Source: Megaleporinus macrocephalus
Taxonomy: Eukaryota; Chordata; Actinopteri; Characiformes; Anostomidae
Reading direction: 5' to 3'
Assembly: GCA_021613375.1 (NCBI GenBank)
Contig: CM038727.1
Location: 1 to 64,000, forward strand
DNA: 64,000 bases
The first letter of the stretch is position 1; each line of letters opens with the position of its first letter. The position numbers and the translations under genes were made by a program. Shown here piece after piece: positions 25,290 through 35,966 of the stretch. Below the pieces are notes generated by a model, which ran no database searches, was not told where the DNA came from, and was given only the letters and a program-made list of their open reading frames with translations.

Positions 25290-27062
25290 ATCAGCCCTAA
25301 CATTTAACCCACCTCCCTGTTTGTCCACTCACTGTCCACTGTATCAGCTCCACTGACCATACAGGACCTCCACTCACTGTCCACTGTATCAGCTCCACTG
25401 ACCATACAGGACCTCCACTCACTGTCCACTGTATCAGCTCCACTGACCATACAGGACCTCCACTCACTGTCCACTGTATCAGCTCCACTGACCATACAGG
25501 ACCTCCACTCACTGACCACTGTATCAGCTCCACTGACCATACAGGACCTCCACTCACTGTCCACTGTATCAGCTCCACTGACCATACAGGACCTCCACTC
25601 ACTGTCCACTGTATCAGCTCCACTGACCATACAGGACCTCCACTCACTGTCCACTGTATCAGCTCCACTGACCATACAGGACCTCCACTCACTGTCCATT
25701 GTATCAGCTCCACTGACCATACAGGACCTCCACTCACTGTCCACTGTATCAGCTCCACTGACCATACAGGAGCTCCACTCACTGACCACTGTATCAGCTC
25801 CACTGACCATACAGGACCTCCACTCACTGTCCACTGTATCAGCTCCACTGACCATACAGGACCTCCACTCACTGTCCACTGTATCAGCTCCACTGACCAT
25901 ACAGGACCTCCACTCACTGTCCACTGTATCAGCTCCACTGACCATACAGGAGCTCCACTCACTGTCCACTGTATCAGCTCCACTGACCATACAGGACCTC
26001 CACTCACTGTCCATTGTATCAGCTCCACTGACCATACAGGACCTCCACTCACTGTCCACTGTATCAGCTCCACTGACCATACAGGACCTCCACTCACTGT
26101 CCACTGTATCAGCTCCACTGACCACACAGGACCTCCACTCACTGTCCACTGTATCAGCTCCACTGACCATACAGGACCTCCACTCACTGTCCACTGTATC
26201 AGCTCCACTGACCATACAGGACCTCCACTCACTGTCCACTGTATCAGCTCCACTGACCATACAGGACCTCCACTCACTGTCCACTGTATCAGCTCCACTG
26301 ACCATACAGGACCTCCACTCACTGACCACTGTATCAGCTCCACTGACCATACAGGACCTCCACTCACTGTCCACTGTATCAGCTCCACTGACCATACAGG
26401 ACCTACACTGACAGACTGTAGATCGTCTGATTCTCTGTATACTTTATTACTCTGTTCTTTAATGATCAGGACCCCCACAGGACCCCCACAGAGCAGATAC
26501 TATTAGGGAGGTGGGTCATTCTCAGCACTGCAGTGACACTGACGTGGTGGTGGTGTGTTAGTTAATGTGTGTTGTGCTGGTATGAGTGGATCAGACACAG
26601 CAGTGCTGCTGCTGGACTGAGAATCGTCCACCAACCAAAACTATCCGGACAGCAGTGTCCTGTGGGCGGCGTCCTGCGTCCACTGATGAAGAACTAGAGG
26701 AACACAAACTGTGCAGCAGCAGATGAGCTACTGTCTCTGACTTTACATCTACAAGGTGGACCAGCAAGTAGTAGGAGTGTCTAATAGAGTGGACAGTGAG
26801 TGGACACAGTGTTTAAACACTCCAGCAGCAGCACTGCTGTGTCTGATCCACTCACACCAGCACAACACACACTAACACACCTCCCTAACAGTATCTGCTC
26901 TGTGGGGGTCCTGATCATTAAAGAACAGAGTAATAAAGTATACAGAGAATCAGATGAACTACAGTCTGTAAGTGGAGCTCCTGTATGGTCAGTGGAGCTG
27001 ATACAGTGGACAGTGAGTGGGGGTCCTGTATGGTCAGTGGAGCTGATACAGTGGACAGTGTT
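25290..27062. mobile_element. Foldback element with 45-bp-minisatellite arms
   Basis: The left arm is the 45-bp array plus 26405-26612. The right arm, about 26814-27062, is its reverse complement: the stretch with TCTGTATACTTTATTACTCT (left) and AGAGTAATAAAGTATACAGA (right) pairs exactly. The right arm keeps only two 45-bp units, against about 24 on the left. The core is about 26613-26813 and is found alone, inverted, at 17138-17353. No coding capacity. Left boundary chosen near CAGATCAGCCCTAACATTTA; exact ends uncertain. Confidence 0.75.
25316..26405. repeat. 45-bp minisatellite, about 24 copies
   Basis: The unit joins CACTCACTGTCCACTGTATC to AGCTCCACTGACCATACAGG and ACCTC. Every copy is exactly 45 bp, so the phase recurs every 180 bp in the numbering. 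Point variants include GACCACTG, CCATTG and AGCTCC. Because 45 is a multiple of 3, open frames persist on the minus strand, giving 15-residue protein repeats that are not credible genes. Confidence 0.97.
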
Positions 27063-28279
27063 TATATATATATATATATATATGTATGTATACTAGTTTG
27101 ACAGTGTGGTGTTGGGACTGAATGAGTCTGGACTGGGAGAAGGTCTGCGCTAGACGATCATCTCAGTAACCAGCTGGCCCAGACTGTGGGCTCCTCCCTG
27201 CTCTCGGTGTGATCTCATAAAGATGAGTCACGTTGTGTTAATGGTTATGTGCCGAGTCACTGCTCCACTGCTGGAGGTTCTTTGTTTGTGGAGGAGAACG
27301 GCTCCTGCTCATATATACCCAACAATAGACAAACACAGGCTCTCGTCTTCCACTGGGAAGTTCAGTGGTTCCCCATATATACCAGTGAGTCACCGCTGGG
27401 CTGAGTCAGGACTGCAGCGCGGCCTAACAGCAGGTAGAGCCGCTGAAGCAACCGGAGTGATCTGATTACACACTACTGTCCAGCGGCTTTAACGTGACAC
27501 TGACCAGCACCCTGTTACATTAGTATTCCGTATGTTTGTGAAATCAGATCTTCAGCTCTGAGTTGCTACTGTGGTGTTGGTGTAGAAGAAGGCGGGGCTA
27601 ATATAAGTGAGTGTTCTGTTATGGACCGCTGGGAAGCAAGCCGGTCATCACCAACCACTCAGCTCTACTGGTCAGTGGAGACTGACCCCAAACAAACGAC
27701 CACAACAGCACCAATAACATCCAGCTTGTTTACAGATGGCGTCCAGTGCTCCTCATAAACTTCCAGCAGGACGCAACACAGCTCCTATGTCAAAGGTCAA
27801 CTGTCCAGTTAGCTCGTCCTCCTCTCGGTGAGCGGCGGAACTCCTCAGAGTCTCCACCTCCTCCACCACCAGCCACGCCATAGACGCCAGCAAGAGTGCA
27901 GTGATTATATTTAAATATGAATTAATATCACAGTTATAAGAACCTTGTGTTCTCAGTACAGTGAGTCACGGCTTCAGTATATTAATGTGTAGCTTCAATA
28001 AAGTGGCCTTAATATAGTAACAGGTGGCCTTGCTACAGGAAATTGTGGTTTCAGTTTAATTTGTAGCCACAAAATAAGAATTTATTAAAATATGGCCTAA
28101 ATATAGTGAATTATGATCTTTGTTTATTCATGTATGGACCCAATATAATGATTTATCACTCCAATATATTAATTTGTATCCTGAATCAAGACAAGTACAG
28201 CCTATATATAGTAATCTGTGACCTCAAAATAGAAATTTCTATATTAACTTACGTACATATGACTTTAGTCATTTTTGTC
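27063..28279. other. Intergenic, no gene seen
   Basis: It starts with a short (TA)n run at 27063-27090. The rest is mixed single-copy sequence with no exon recognised. From 27950 it grades into scattered degenerate copies of the 21/42-bp motif seen next. Confidence 0.6.
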
Positions 28280-28287
28280 CTCAGTAT

Positions 28288-28545
28288 ATTATTGTGTAAC
28301 TAGTGCCGTCAATATATTAATTGGTGGCCTCAATATAGTAACTAGTGCCGTCAATATATTAATTGGTAGCCTCAGTAAAACAACTAATGCCCTCAATATA
28401 TTAATCGGTGGCCTCAATATAATAACATGTAGCCTCAATATATTAATTGGTAGCCTTAATATAGTAACTAGTGCCCTCAATATATTAATCGGTGGTCTTA
28501 GTACAGTATTAATTGGCATCAATATATTAGTTGGTGGTCTGTAGG
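28288..28545. repeat. 42-bp tandem repeat built of two 21-bp halves
   Basis: The halves are ACTAGTGCCGTCAATATATT(A) and ATTGGTGGCCTCAATATAGT(A). About six 42-bp units occur here. Degenerate single copies (GGTGGCCTCAGTATA and similar) are scattered at 27960-28280, 28665-28760 and 29660-30040, the last group inside rpl22l1 intron 1. Confidence 0.85.
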
Positions 28546-29019
28546 AGTAGAGAACGCTGAGGGAAAGTTGACTTTATAACCATAAATCCAGAGAAGGAAA
28601 ACTTTATTTTCTACCAAAAACAGAATTGCTAAACCAACTCTCTTTGTCCCCCGTTAAAATAAATCAGTGTATTAATTGGTGGCCTCATTATAGTAACATG
28701 TACCTTCACTGTATTAACTGGTGGCCTCAGTAAAGTAACACGTGGCCTTAACATAAAATTGTGGTCACTGCTTATTAATAATATTGTTAGTGTCTCGGAA
28801 GTAAATGATTAACACATAGATATTATTGATTTAGTATATATTCTCCTGAAATAAAAGCTATTTTTATTTTGTCACCTCAGTGAATTTAAACAGAAGATAA
28901 ATGAAAGACTTTTAGGGACTGAGTGTCTGTGAGAATATTACTGAGTTAAAATCACTTTAATAAGTTTTAAAAATAAACTTTTATGAAAACAGACGATTTT
29001 CTGAGGCGGTAAAACAGCG

Positions 29020-29062
29020 AGCGCGATGACGTCACTTCCTCTTTCTTCTCGTCCTCCTCGAC
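29020..29062 (+). promoter_or_regulatory. rpl22l1: rpl22l1 core promoter and 5' UTR
   Basis: A perfect CRE/ATF site TGACGTCA lies at 29027-29034. It runs directly into a pyrimidine tract CTTCCTCTTTCTTCTC (29035-29050), with the ATG at 29063. A cap site at a C in such a tract is the 5'-TOP arrangement of ribosomal protein genes, so mTOR-responsive translation is likely. CTTCCT is also an ETS-type site. No TATA box is seen. Confidence 0.75.
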
Positions 29063-29071
29063 ATGGCGCCG
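29063..29071 (+). CDS. rpl22l1: rpl22l1 exon 1 coding part (Met-Ala-Pro)
   Basis: ATGGCGCCG then donor GTACGT. Only nine coding bases, so it is too short for an ORF search. The assignment rests on the CRE/TOP promoter, the MAP start shared by L22 proteins and the phase-0 join to 30870. Confidence 0.85.
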
Positions 29072-32000
29072 GTACGTACAGGTCTCTCAGTCCAGTTTCA
29101 CCAAAAACCGACTTTATCCGCGCGTTTACCGGTAAAACGTGTCGGTATGATGTGACATAAACCTCACTCTATATTTAGTCTTTAATTTGGCCGCATATTA
29201 TCACAATAATAACTCATATTTATCGCGTTTATCCGCGGACTGAGAGGACACGTGTAGCGGCTATGCTAAGCTAAAATTCTGACCTGAAACTGTACGTGGA
29301 ACATTAATTTTAAATCCCGATACCTGATCAATAATCTGTTATTATCAGGCTGTGTTTAAGAGAAAGGTTCTGTGAGGGACGTAGTAAAAGGAATTGATGA
29401 ATTTGGTGCTGGAATTAGTTTTATTAGTGGGAAAATCGGCTCGCACGTCACGGAAAAGCTTCAGTTTCTCTAATAAAAGTGATATTAATAATAAAACTGA
29501 TCTGATATCTCTTGTATGTGTAAATCTGTAAGTGGTAATAAACGCTTTTTGGAATAAAAAACCTAACATATAGGCTTTTATGTATTGATTAAACAGCTTT
29601 ATAAAAGTTTTGTTTAATTAGTTTGGCTTTCAGAGTTAGTTCACCATTTAACTTTTATTATTATTAACTGGTGGCCTCAGTATATGAGGTAATAAAAAGT
29701 ATAGCCTAAATATAATAATTTGTGGTATCTGTATAGTAACATATCCACAATGTTGTAATTAATTAATTTATTAAAATAATTGCTGTAATATAGTCCCTGG
29801 TGAATTCATTTCTGGCTTTAAAATATTTTTTTATATTAACTTGTGGCCTCAGTATATTAATTTGTCTATTTGGACCCTCAATAAGAAAGTGCAGCGTAAA
29901 TATAGTACTTTGTGGTCTGTGTATACTTTAAACAGCACTGTATAGTATTTTTATAGTCTTATAGTGTCACTTCATTCAGAACTTATGGTGTCGTTATAGT
30001 AACTAGTGCTGTCAATATGTTAATCGGGGGCCTCAATACATAAAATTGTGGTCACCACTTATTAAAAATGATCACCTCTTATATACTATAGCAGTCTCAC
30101 AGTATTGTTTTGGTAAGGTTGGTCTTCAGTGTTAGTATATTTAGTATTAATGCTGAAATCTAAGTGATTCATCACGTTTATAGAAATCTTGTTTAAAGAC
30201 ATTGGGAGTAAAATGCGAGGCCAGTTTATACGCTGTGTTTGCTGTGTGTGTTTTAAACAGTAGCTGAGCGTCACGTCCAGTTCAGCCTGTGTTAATTTTT
30301 TGGCTCACAATAATAAACAGTATGTGCTAATAGAAAAATGATTACATGAAGCTGATACTCTGATTTTAACCCGTTTATTAAGGTGTGCCGGGTTTGAAGG
30401 TTGGCCTAGTTGGCCCGGTTGTTATGAGTAGCACCTGCTCACGCTTCTACCATCACAATCATCTGCTCATATATTGACGTACATGGTTTACACACCAAAA
30501 AGTCAAAGCACCAGTAGTGATACTAGAGATGGTGTTTACAGTGGTGGTGCTGATGGGAATCATGTCTACAACACAAATATACACATTTTATTTACTATCA
30601 CGCCCACCAGGGACGCGAGTTACTGTGGATAATAAAAGTACTCATGGATTAAAATACATTTTAAGCTGAAACTTCATCACAAAACTGCCCTAAACGCAGC
30701 TTTCTGTGAGGAGCTTTTAGAGGTGAATGTCTGGTTCCATTCACCACCACTGTGAACAGATCTGACTGGATCTAGAACGGAGAGTTCTGTTTAAGCTGTT
30801 TACAGAGAGAGATGTTGTCGCTGAGAGCTTTATTGTGTGTTGAAGGTGTTTCTCTGTTTTCTTGTTCAGAAAAGACAGACGGTGGTGAAAAGGAACAAAA
30901 AGGGAGCTTCCTGGAAGTTCACCCTGGACTGCACGCACCCCGTGGAGGACGGTATTCTAGACTCTGCTAACTTTGTAAGTGGTGAGGCTGTTTGAGTGTT
31001 CAGTGTTAGTACGGTTCATGTTATAACGAGTGCTGTGGATGATGATGATGATGATGAGACGCTAACGCTGGGATGTAACTAGGGCTCTCTTCCCTAGTTG
31101 GACGTCTAGGGCTCTCTTCCCTAGTGTGGTCATGTTGTTCTCTCACTAACAGGAGACGTTTCTGAGAGACAAGGTGAAGGTTAACGGCAAAACAGGCAAT
31201 CTCAGCGGCGTGGTCCAGATCGCTCGCCAGAAGAACAAGATCAGCGTCACGTCAGAAAAGCAGTTCTCCAAGAGGTGAGCACAGCGAGCGCAGAGTTGGA
31301 GGGTGTGAGCAGGTTGTTGGGTGTGTCGTCGGTTATCATATCAGTCTGCCTGTGATCAGAGGGTCCTGAGTTCTAGTTCCTCTGAACGCCTGAGGCATCG
31401 GCAGGGAAAATCTATAATAACCAGCAATATCTTAGCATGTTCATTTGCTGTCCCTCCGCCAGCCTGACCAATCATCAGCGAGGACATCACCTCCACTCAC
31501 TGCTGCAGGACCATGTGTGTCTGCAGACCACCTCAATTCTTCTCCACGCTGTAGTTCTGCTGGTGGAGTTGGGTGTAAAAGAAGTGTTTGAACTGAAAAG
31601 CTGTCAATCTCACTGACACGTTTCTAATTACACTCGTACAAGACGAACTTGATTAATTCTTATTCTTTGGCTTTTGCTGTAAACGTGTAGGAAAAGCGAT
31701 GGAAGCTGGTGTTTCACCTCGTCTGTGTCTATAACAGATATAAAAATAAATAAATAGTAACAATAGTTAAAGTATTGTAGAACTGCATTTAGTTACAGAA
31801 GCTGGTTACTTTTGTTTATTTATTTTTTCTAAAACTGATAAATCCTGCTGACCACTTTTCACCGGCCATTCAGATCAGAAAGAATAAAATCATATCCAGC
31901 CACTTCCTGCTCGAGCGGTTTTATTCAGATATACGTCACGATTAATGATGGTTTTTGTTCTATATATTATATAAATACTGTGTAGAGGTGTGTCTGTTCA

Positions 32001-32664
32001 GAGAACCATTTAAATGATTGATGGTTCTTCAAGAACCTTATAAAGAACCTTGTAAAGGAGTGGCACCTAAGCGGGTTCTGCTATTGTTAAAGTCTGAGAT
32101 CCTGTCTGTGACGTGTGCTCTATCAGTTTAATAGGAGTCGAGGAGTCGAGGAGGAGGAGGATTTATGGTTATTGTGATAAACTAGGCTGTGATATGTTTC
32201 TTCTTTAATATCGTCGATACCCCAAAAGCATGGCTAGGGCCCCCAAAAGAATGGCTAGGGGCTTAAAAGCATGGCTAGGACCCCCAAAAAGGCCCTGGGG
32301 TCAAAGTCCCTAAAAGTCAGAGGATCCTTAAAATGGAGGGCCCTCAGAAATAAAAATATATTGTGTCAAATGTTGAAAGGCATCGCAAAATGTTTTGGGC
32401 CAGGGCTCCCTCGGGGCCCTCTGAGCTCAAGGGCCCCTGGGCGCTGGCCCCACTGGCCGGGTCAGTCATTCAGCCATGTGTCAATCATTAAAGGACACAG
32501 ACTGCATGTTATATTACAGTGAGCAGAATTACACCTGTCTGGAGTTGATGGTGTACATAAAACATTGAATAAAATAAAAGCAGCTGGGTTTATTATTATT
32601 ATTATTATTATTAATAATAATAATAATAATGTTGTTATTATTATTATTAATATTGATGTTGTTG

Positions 32665-32713
<49 letters not shown>

Positions 32714-33119
32714 TGTTATTATTATTATTATTATTATTATTAATATTAATAATATTATTAATATTGCTTTTATGTGGTTCTTTGTTGTTTGTTGTGACAG
32801 ATTAAATCTCAAGGAAGTTAAACTGATGTATGATAAATGTTTTAAGGTATTGAGGTACAGCACTCTGTGCTCGTGCTCTTCTAGGCTGTGTTTAGCGTAG
32901 CGTGCTGCTGTTTGTCCTGGTAACAGTTACCAGTGTTCTGGTTGGTGGGCTGAAGGTGGTCCGTCTCTGTTCCTCAGGTATCTGAAGTATCTTACGAAGA
33001 AGTACCTGAAGAAGAACAACCTGCGTGACTGGCTGAGGGTCGTGGCCTCCGACAAGGAGAGTTACGAGCTGCGCTACTTCCAGATCAGTCAGGACGACGA
33101 GTCTGAGACGGACGAGTGA
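29063..33119 (+). CDS. rpl22l1: Ribosomal protein L22-like 1 (eL22 paralogue)
   Basis: RPL22L1 is the paralogue of the 60S protein eL22. It can replace eL22 in ribosomes and has RNA-binding roles in splicing control and development. Exons are 29063-29071, 30870-30974, 31153-31274 and 32978-33119, giving 125 residues. Visible signatures are [60 protein letters not shown] and [20 protein letters not shown], ending in an acidic tail DDESETDE. The residues [17 protein letters not shown] and the EKQFSK variant favour RPL22L1 over RPL22 itself. The basic start ([11 protein letters not shown]) follows a three-codon first exon, the usual ribosomal-protein design. It lies 4.8 kb after the eif5a2 polyA site on the same strand, as in human. 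All splice phases agree. Confidence 0.95.
29072..30869 (+). other. rpl22l1: rpl22l1 intron 1
   Basis: AT-rich, 1.8 kb. It holds degenerate copies of the 21/42-bp motif (29660-30040). At about 30705-30780 it holds one copy of the 67-bp unit (GGTTCCATTCACCACCACTG) that makes up the arms of the 44.9-46.6 kb element, only about 90 bp before exon 2. Confidence 0.75.
30870..30974 (+). CDS. rpl22l1: rpl22l1 exon 2
   Basis: Thirty-five codons, [17 protein letters not shown] to LDSANF, from acceptor TTGTTCAG to donor TTT/GTAAGT. Confidence 0.95.
31153..31274 (+). CDS. rpl22l1: rpl22l1 exon 3
   Basis: One hundred and twenty-two nt, [12 protein letters not shown] to EKQFSKR, ending two bases into an Arg codon (AG/G). 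The acceptor is CTAACAG and the donor AG/GTGAGC. A 34-bp tandem duplication (AGGGCTCTCTTCCCTAGT) lies just upstream at 31080-31127. Confidence 0.95.
31275..32977 (+). other. rpl22l1: rpl22l1 intron 3
   Basis: 1.7 kb. It contains short tandem copies of ATGGCTAGG(G/A)CCCCCAAAA at 32225-32290, inside a GGCCC-rich dispersed-looking segment to about 32460, and an ATT microsatellite at 32592-32766. No exon is seen. Confidence 0.7.
32592..32766. repeat. (ATT)n microsatellite with GTT interruptions
   Basis: A TTATTATTA run with inverted AATAATAAT blocks, able to fold into hairpins. Open frames rich in I, N and T on both strands are low-complexity artefacts. Confidence 0.95.
32978..33119 (+). CDS. 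rpl22l1: rpl22l1 exon 4
   Basis: The acceptor is GTTCCTCAG. The first base completes Arg, then [20 protein letters not shown] to SETDE and TGA. A GAT/GGT repeat follows the stop at 33136-33177. Confidence 0.95.
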
Positions 33120-33219
33120 AGCTCTGCGTGTGAAGAGGAGGAGGAGGATGATGATGATGATGGTGGTGGTGGTGGTGTACTGGTTCTGTACAGATGATCA
33201 CGCAGGTTGATTGTTTGTA

Positions 33220-33225
33220 AATAAA
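33220..33225 (+). terminator. rpl22l1: rpl22l1 polyA signal
   Basis: AATAAA, 100 nt after the stop. It is followed about 30 nt later by GTGTTGTTTATTGTTTCTG, a GU-rich element. The short 3' UTR is typical of ribosomal protein genes. Confidence 0.85.
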
Positions 33226-33259
33226 AGGCTGGACGTACACAGAGTGAAACAGTGTTGTT

Positions 33260-35042
33260 TATTGTTTCTGCAGCTTCTGAAGTCGGTTTAACTCCTGCAC
33301 GCTTTACTGCTTCTCCTGCTTTAACTCTCTCATTAACCCGTTACACGCTGGTGAGGAGCTGATTGGTTGGACCAGGAGGTGTTTTTTGGACAGTGCAGTG
33401 TTTGCAGGATCACACAGGCTTCCTGTTTAATCCCTGTTTAAAGAACATCAGTATCTCCACTGTGGTAGCTTTCCAGGAGAGCACTGTGAGTCAGTGGAAA
33501 CAGAAGTGTTTCAGCTGTTGGAGCGTTTCTATTGGTCCACACAATTTCATGTTTAAATATTATATATAATTAAACATTGACCATATAGAGGTGCATGTTT
33601 GTCTTTGGATAGCGATGGTATGCATGTGAGGCGTGAGAGACGGTCACACCAGGCTTGGTTTAGAAGTTCTTCTGGAGAAGCTGCTGGTTTGGTAGGTCTT
33701 CCAACACGATAATGGGAATAGACAGAGAGGATTAAAATATTAAAGTTTAATGAAACTCAGTAGATTTATTAGGACATGCAGGCTTATTAGGGCAGATCTT
33801 TTTTTTTTTTTTAATGGGTTCTTCAAAAGGGTTTTAGGAACGTCTATCTAGAACCATTTGAATAATTACTGGACCTGTAGTAAGAGCTGCTGTTGCTCGT
33901 GTTGTTGCTGAATTGTAGTGTAATTGTGGTATGCTTTATGTGAGTATATCGTCAGTACTTACAGAACACTACCTGTTTGAGTACAGAGTGAGTACAGAGT
34001 GAGTACTGTTAGCCCTGCTGAGTGGATTCAGTGCTGTGGAGTGAAACGTTGAATAAATAGTTATGTTTGTAGGTTTATTATCACTCTTTGCAGCTCTGCA
34101 GGTTCTATTTAGTCTGTTTAGCCTCAGAGAAACTAACTGGTACATTATATTAACAATATCTCGTAAGTTCTGTGTTCTAACAGATTATTTATCTTATGCA
34201 CACATACCATAACATTATTTAAGATCTTGGTTTAGATCTGAAGCATTTTTAAAGAACATTATAACTCAGACTCGGTTCCTCACGGAAGGCCCAGAAGCAG
34301 CGGCTGGTTATCTAGCAAACTCAGACCGTTAGATAATGTTTTTACTGCTGACTCTGAACTTTGACTTCATGAAACAGAGCCAGTGCACCGGAAACCTTAA
34401 CTGAAAGCTCTTTCACATGAAGATCGTTATTCATCTACATCAAACGTGATCAGTAGAATTTAATTTAAAGAGTGTTTTCAAAGATCACCCAGCAAAAGAT
34501 CTGCTTCTAGAATGAAACACTGCTGTTTGTTAAGCTCTACTCTGATTGGCTGGCGGTGATGATCACACAGAAGCAACACAGACCCAATAAAATGAGCCTC
34601 TGTGTAAATAAGCTCCGCCCACATACTATTTAGCTAGCTTTACTAGTTACTCAGAGCTGCTAGTGTCTAATGTCACCTGTACTAGCTACTCTCTTTGATC
34701 TGGACATCAAACACAAAGTAGATTAAAGGTGTCTCTGTGAAACTTTCAGTTGAAGATGATCTGCTTCAACCAGCACACAGTGATCCACTCACACAGCATG
34801 GCTGCTACTTCCAGTCACTGTTGTGGTTGTGGTGCTAATAAAGGTGGAGCTGCTCGTCTCTTCAGTCTCTTCAGTGTTGAACGCTGAGCTGAAGCTGCTC
34901 CATGGTGTCCGAGTGTTGGAGAAACTGTCCGGAGTGAAACGTACAGACTGCAGAGTTAAAGTTGTTCAGGATTCTGTTAAAGATGTTGGAAGTTCAGCAG
35001 CTGGTTTTGGGAATTCTCTGTTCCACCTTAAACGCTGCTGAA
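33260..35042. other. Intergenic between rpl22l1 and the Dact-like gene, no gene seen
   Basis: AT-rich single-copy sequence with a poly-T run at 33800-33813. One dispersed motif TTCCACCTTAAACGCTGCTG at 35021-35040 relates to the hairpin at 17013. No exon recognised. Confidence 0.6.
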
Positions 35043-35545
35043 CTCACTATTACACTATATAACAGTGTTATTACAGGTTTACAGCTCTGAGTACTGAACT
35101 CTCACTATTACACTATATAACAGTGTTATTACAGGTTTACAGCTCTGAGTACTGAACTCTCACTATTACACTATATAACAGTGTTATTACAGGTTTACAG
35201 TTCTGAGTACTGAACTCTCACTATTACACTATATAACAGCGTTATTACAGGTTTACAGTTCTGAGTACTGAACTCTCACTAGTACACTATATAACAGCGT
35301 TATTACAGGTTTACAGTTCTGAGTACTGAACTCTCACTAGTACACTATATAACAGCGTTATTACAGGTTTACAGTTCTGAGTACTGAACTCTCACTATTA
35401 CACTATATAACAGCGTTATTACAGGTTTACAGTTCTGAGTACTGAACTCACTATTACACTATATAACAGCGTTATTACAGGTTTACAGGTCTGAGTACTG
35501 AACTCTCACAGTGTTATTACAGGTTTACAGAACTGGTCTAGATAA
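35043..35545. repeat. 58-bp minisatellite, about 8.5 copies
   Basis: The unit contains CTCACTATTACACTATATAA and CAGTGTTATTACAGGTTTAC. Variants are GTGTTA/GCGTTA, ATTAC/AGTAC and CTC present or absent. It ends about 320 bp upstream of the putative Dact-like promoter. Confidence 0.96.
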
Positions 35546-35869
35546 AATACTAGTAAACAGTATTGTTTAGTTTCTGCTGGGTTGCGGATCCTGATGACTC
35601 AGTACGTTTACATTTGTTGCAGGAAGTTTGGAATTTTGTTGTACACGTTGAGTCTAAACATGTAAAGCTGGATTTGTTGTCAGTAGCATCATTTCAGAAA
35701 AAAGAGCCCTTTGATCTTGTAGATAAAAGAGTGTGTGCTGGTGTGAAACTGATCAGTTGCTAGGTGTTAACATTGTTTGAGGGAAACCTGATGTGGGTTA
35801 AAGTAATCTCATCAACTACTCCAGCAGCTCAGCACTTCAGCGAGAGCGTGATTGGTCTCTGTGTTTGGG

Positions 35870-35893
35870 GGGCGGGACCCTTCACTATAAAAG
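35870..35893 (+). promoter_or_regulatory. GC box and TATA box upstream of the Dact-like frame
   Basis: GGGCGGG at 35870-35876 is followed by TATAAAAG at 35886-35893, predicting a start near 35915-35920, about 50 nt before the first ATG at 35967. Competing reading: TTGTTGGTTTGGCAG ending at 35918 also looks like a splice acceptor, in which case the frame would be the last exon of a longer gene. Confidence 0.5.
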
Positions 35894-35966
35894 TTCTGTC
35901 CTGTTGTTGGTTTGGCAGCCTGAAGAGAGTTGCTGGATTTCACAGCTGACCAGGGAGGAGCTGCTT

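Noticed and set aside
25297..26478. Two overlapping minus-strand frames of 363-393 codons with perfect 15-residue repeats
   Set aside because: Direct translation of the 45-bp minisatellite in two frames, inside a foldback element.
32462..32900. Ile/Asn/Thr-rich frames on both strands
   Set aside because: Translations of the ATT microsatellite within rpl22l1 intron 3.
35865..35966. Upstream extension of the Dact-like frame beginning at 35865
   Set aside because: That start codon is TTG and overlaps the GC and TATA boxes. The first ATG is 35967, unless an upstream exon splices in at 35919.
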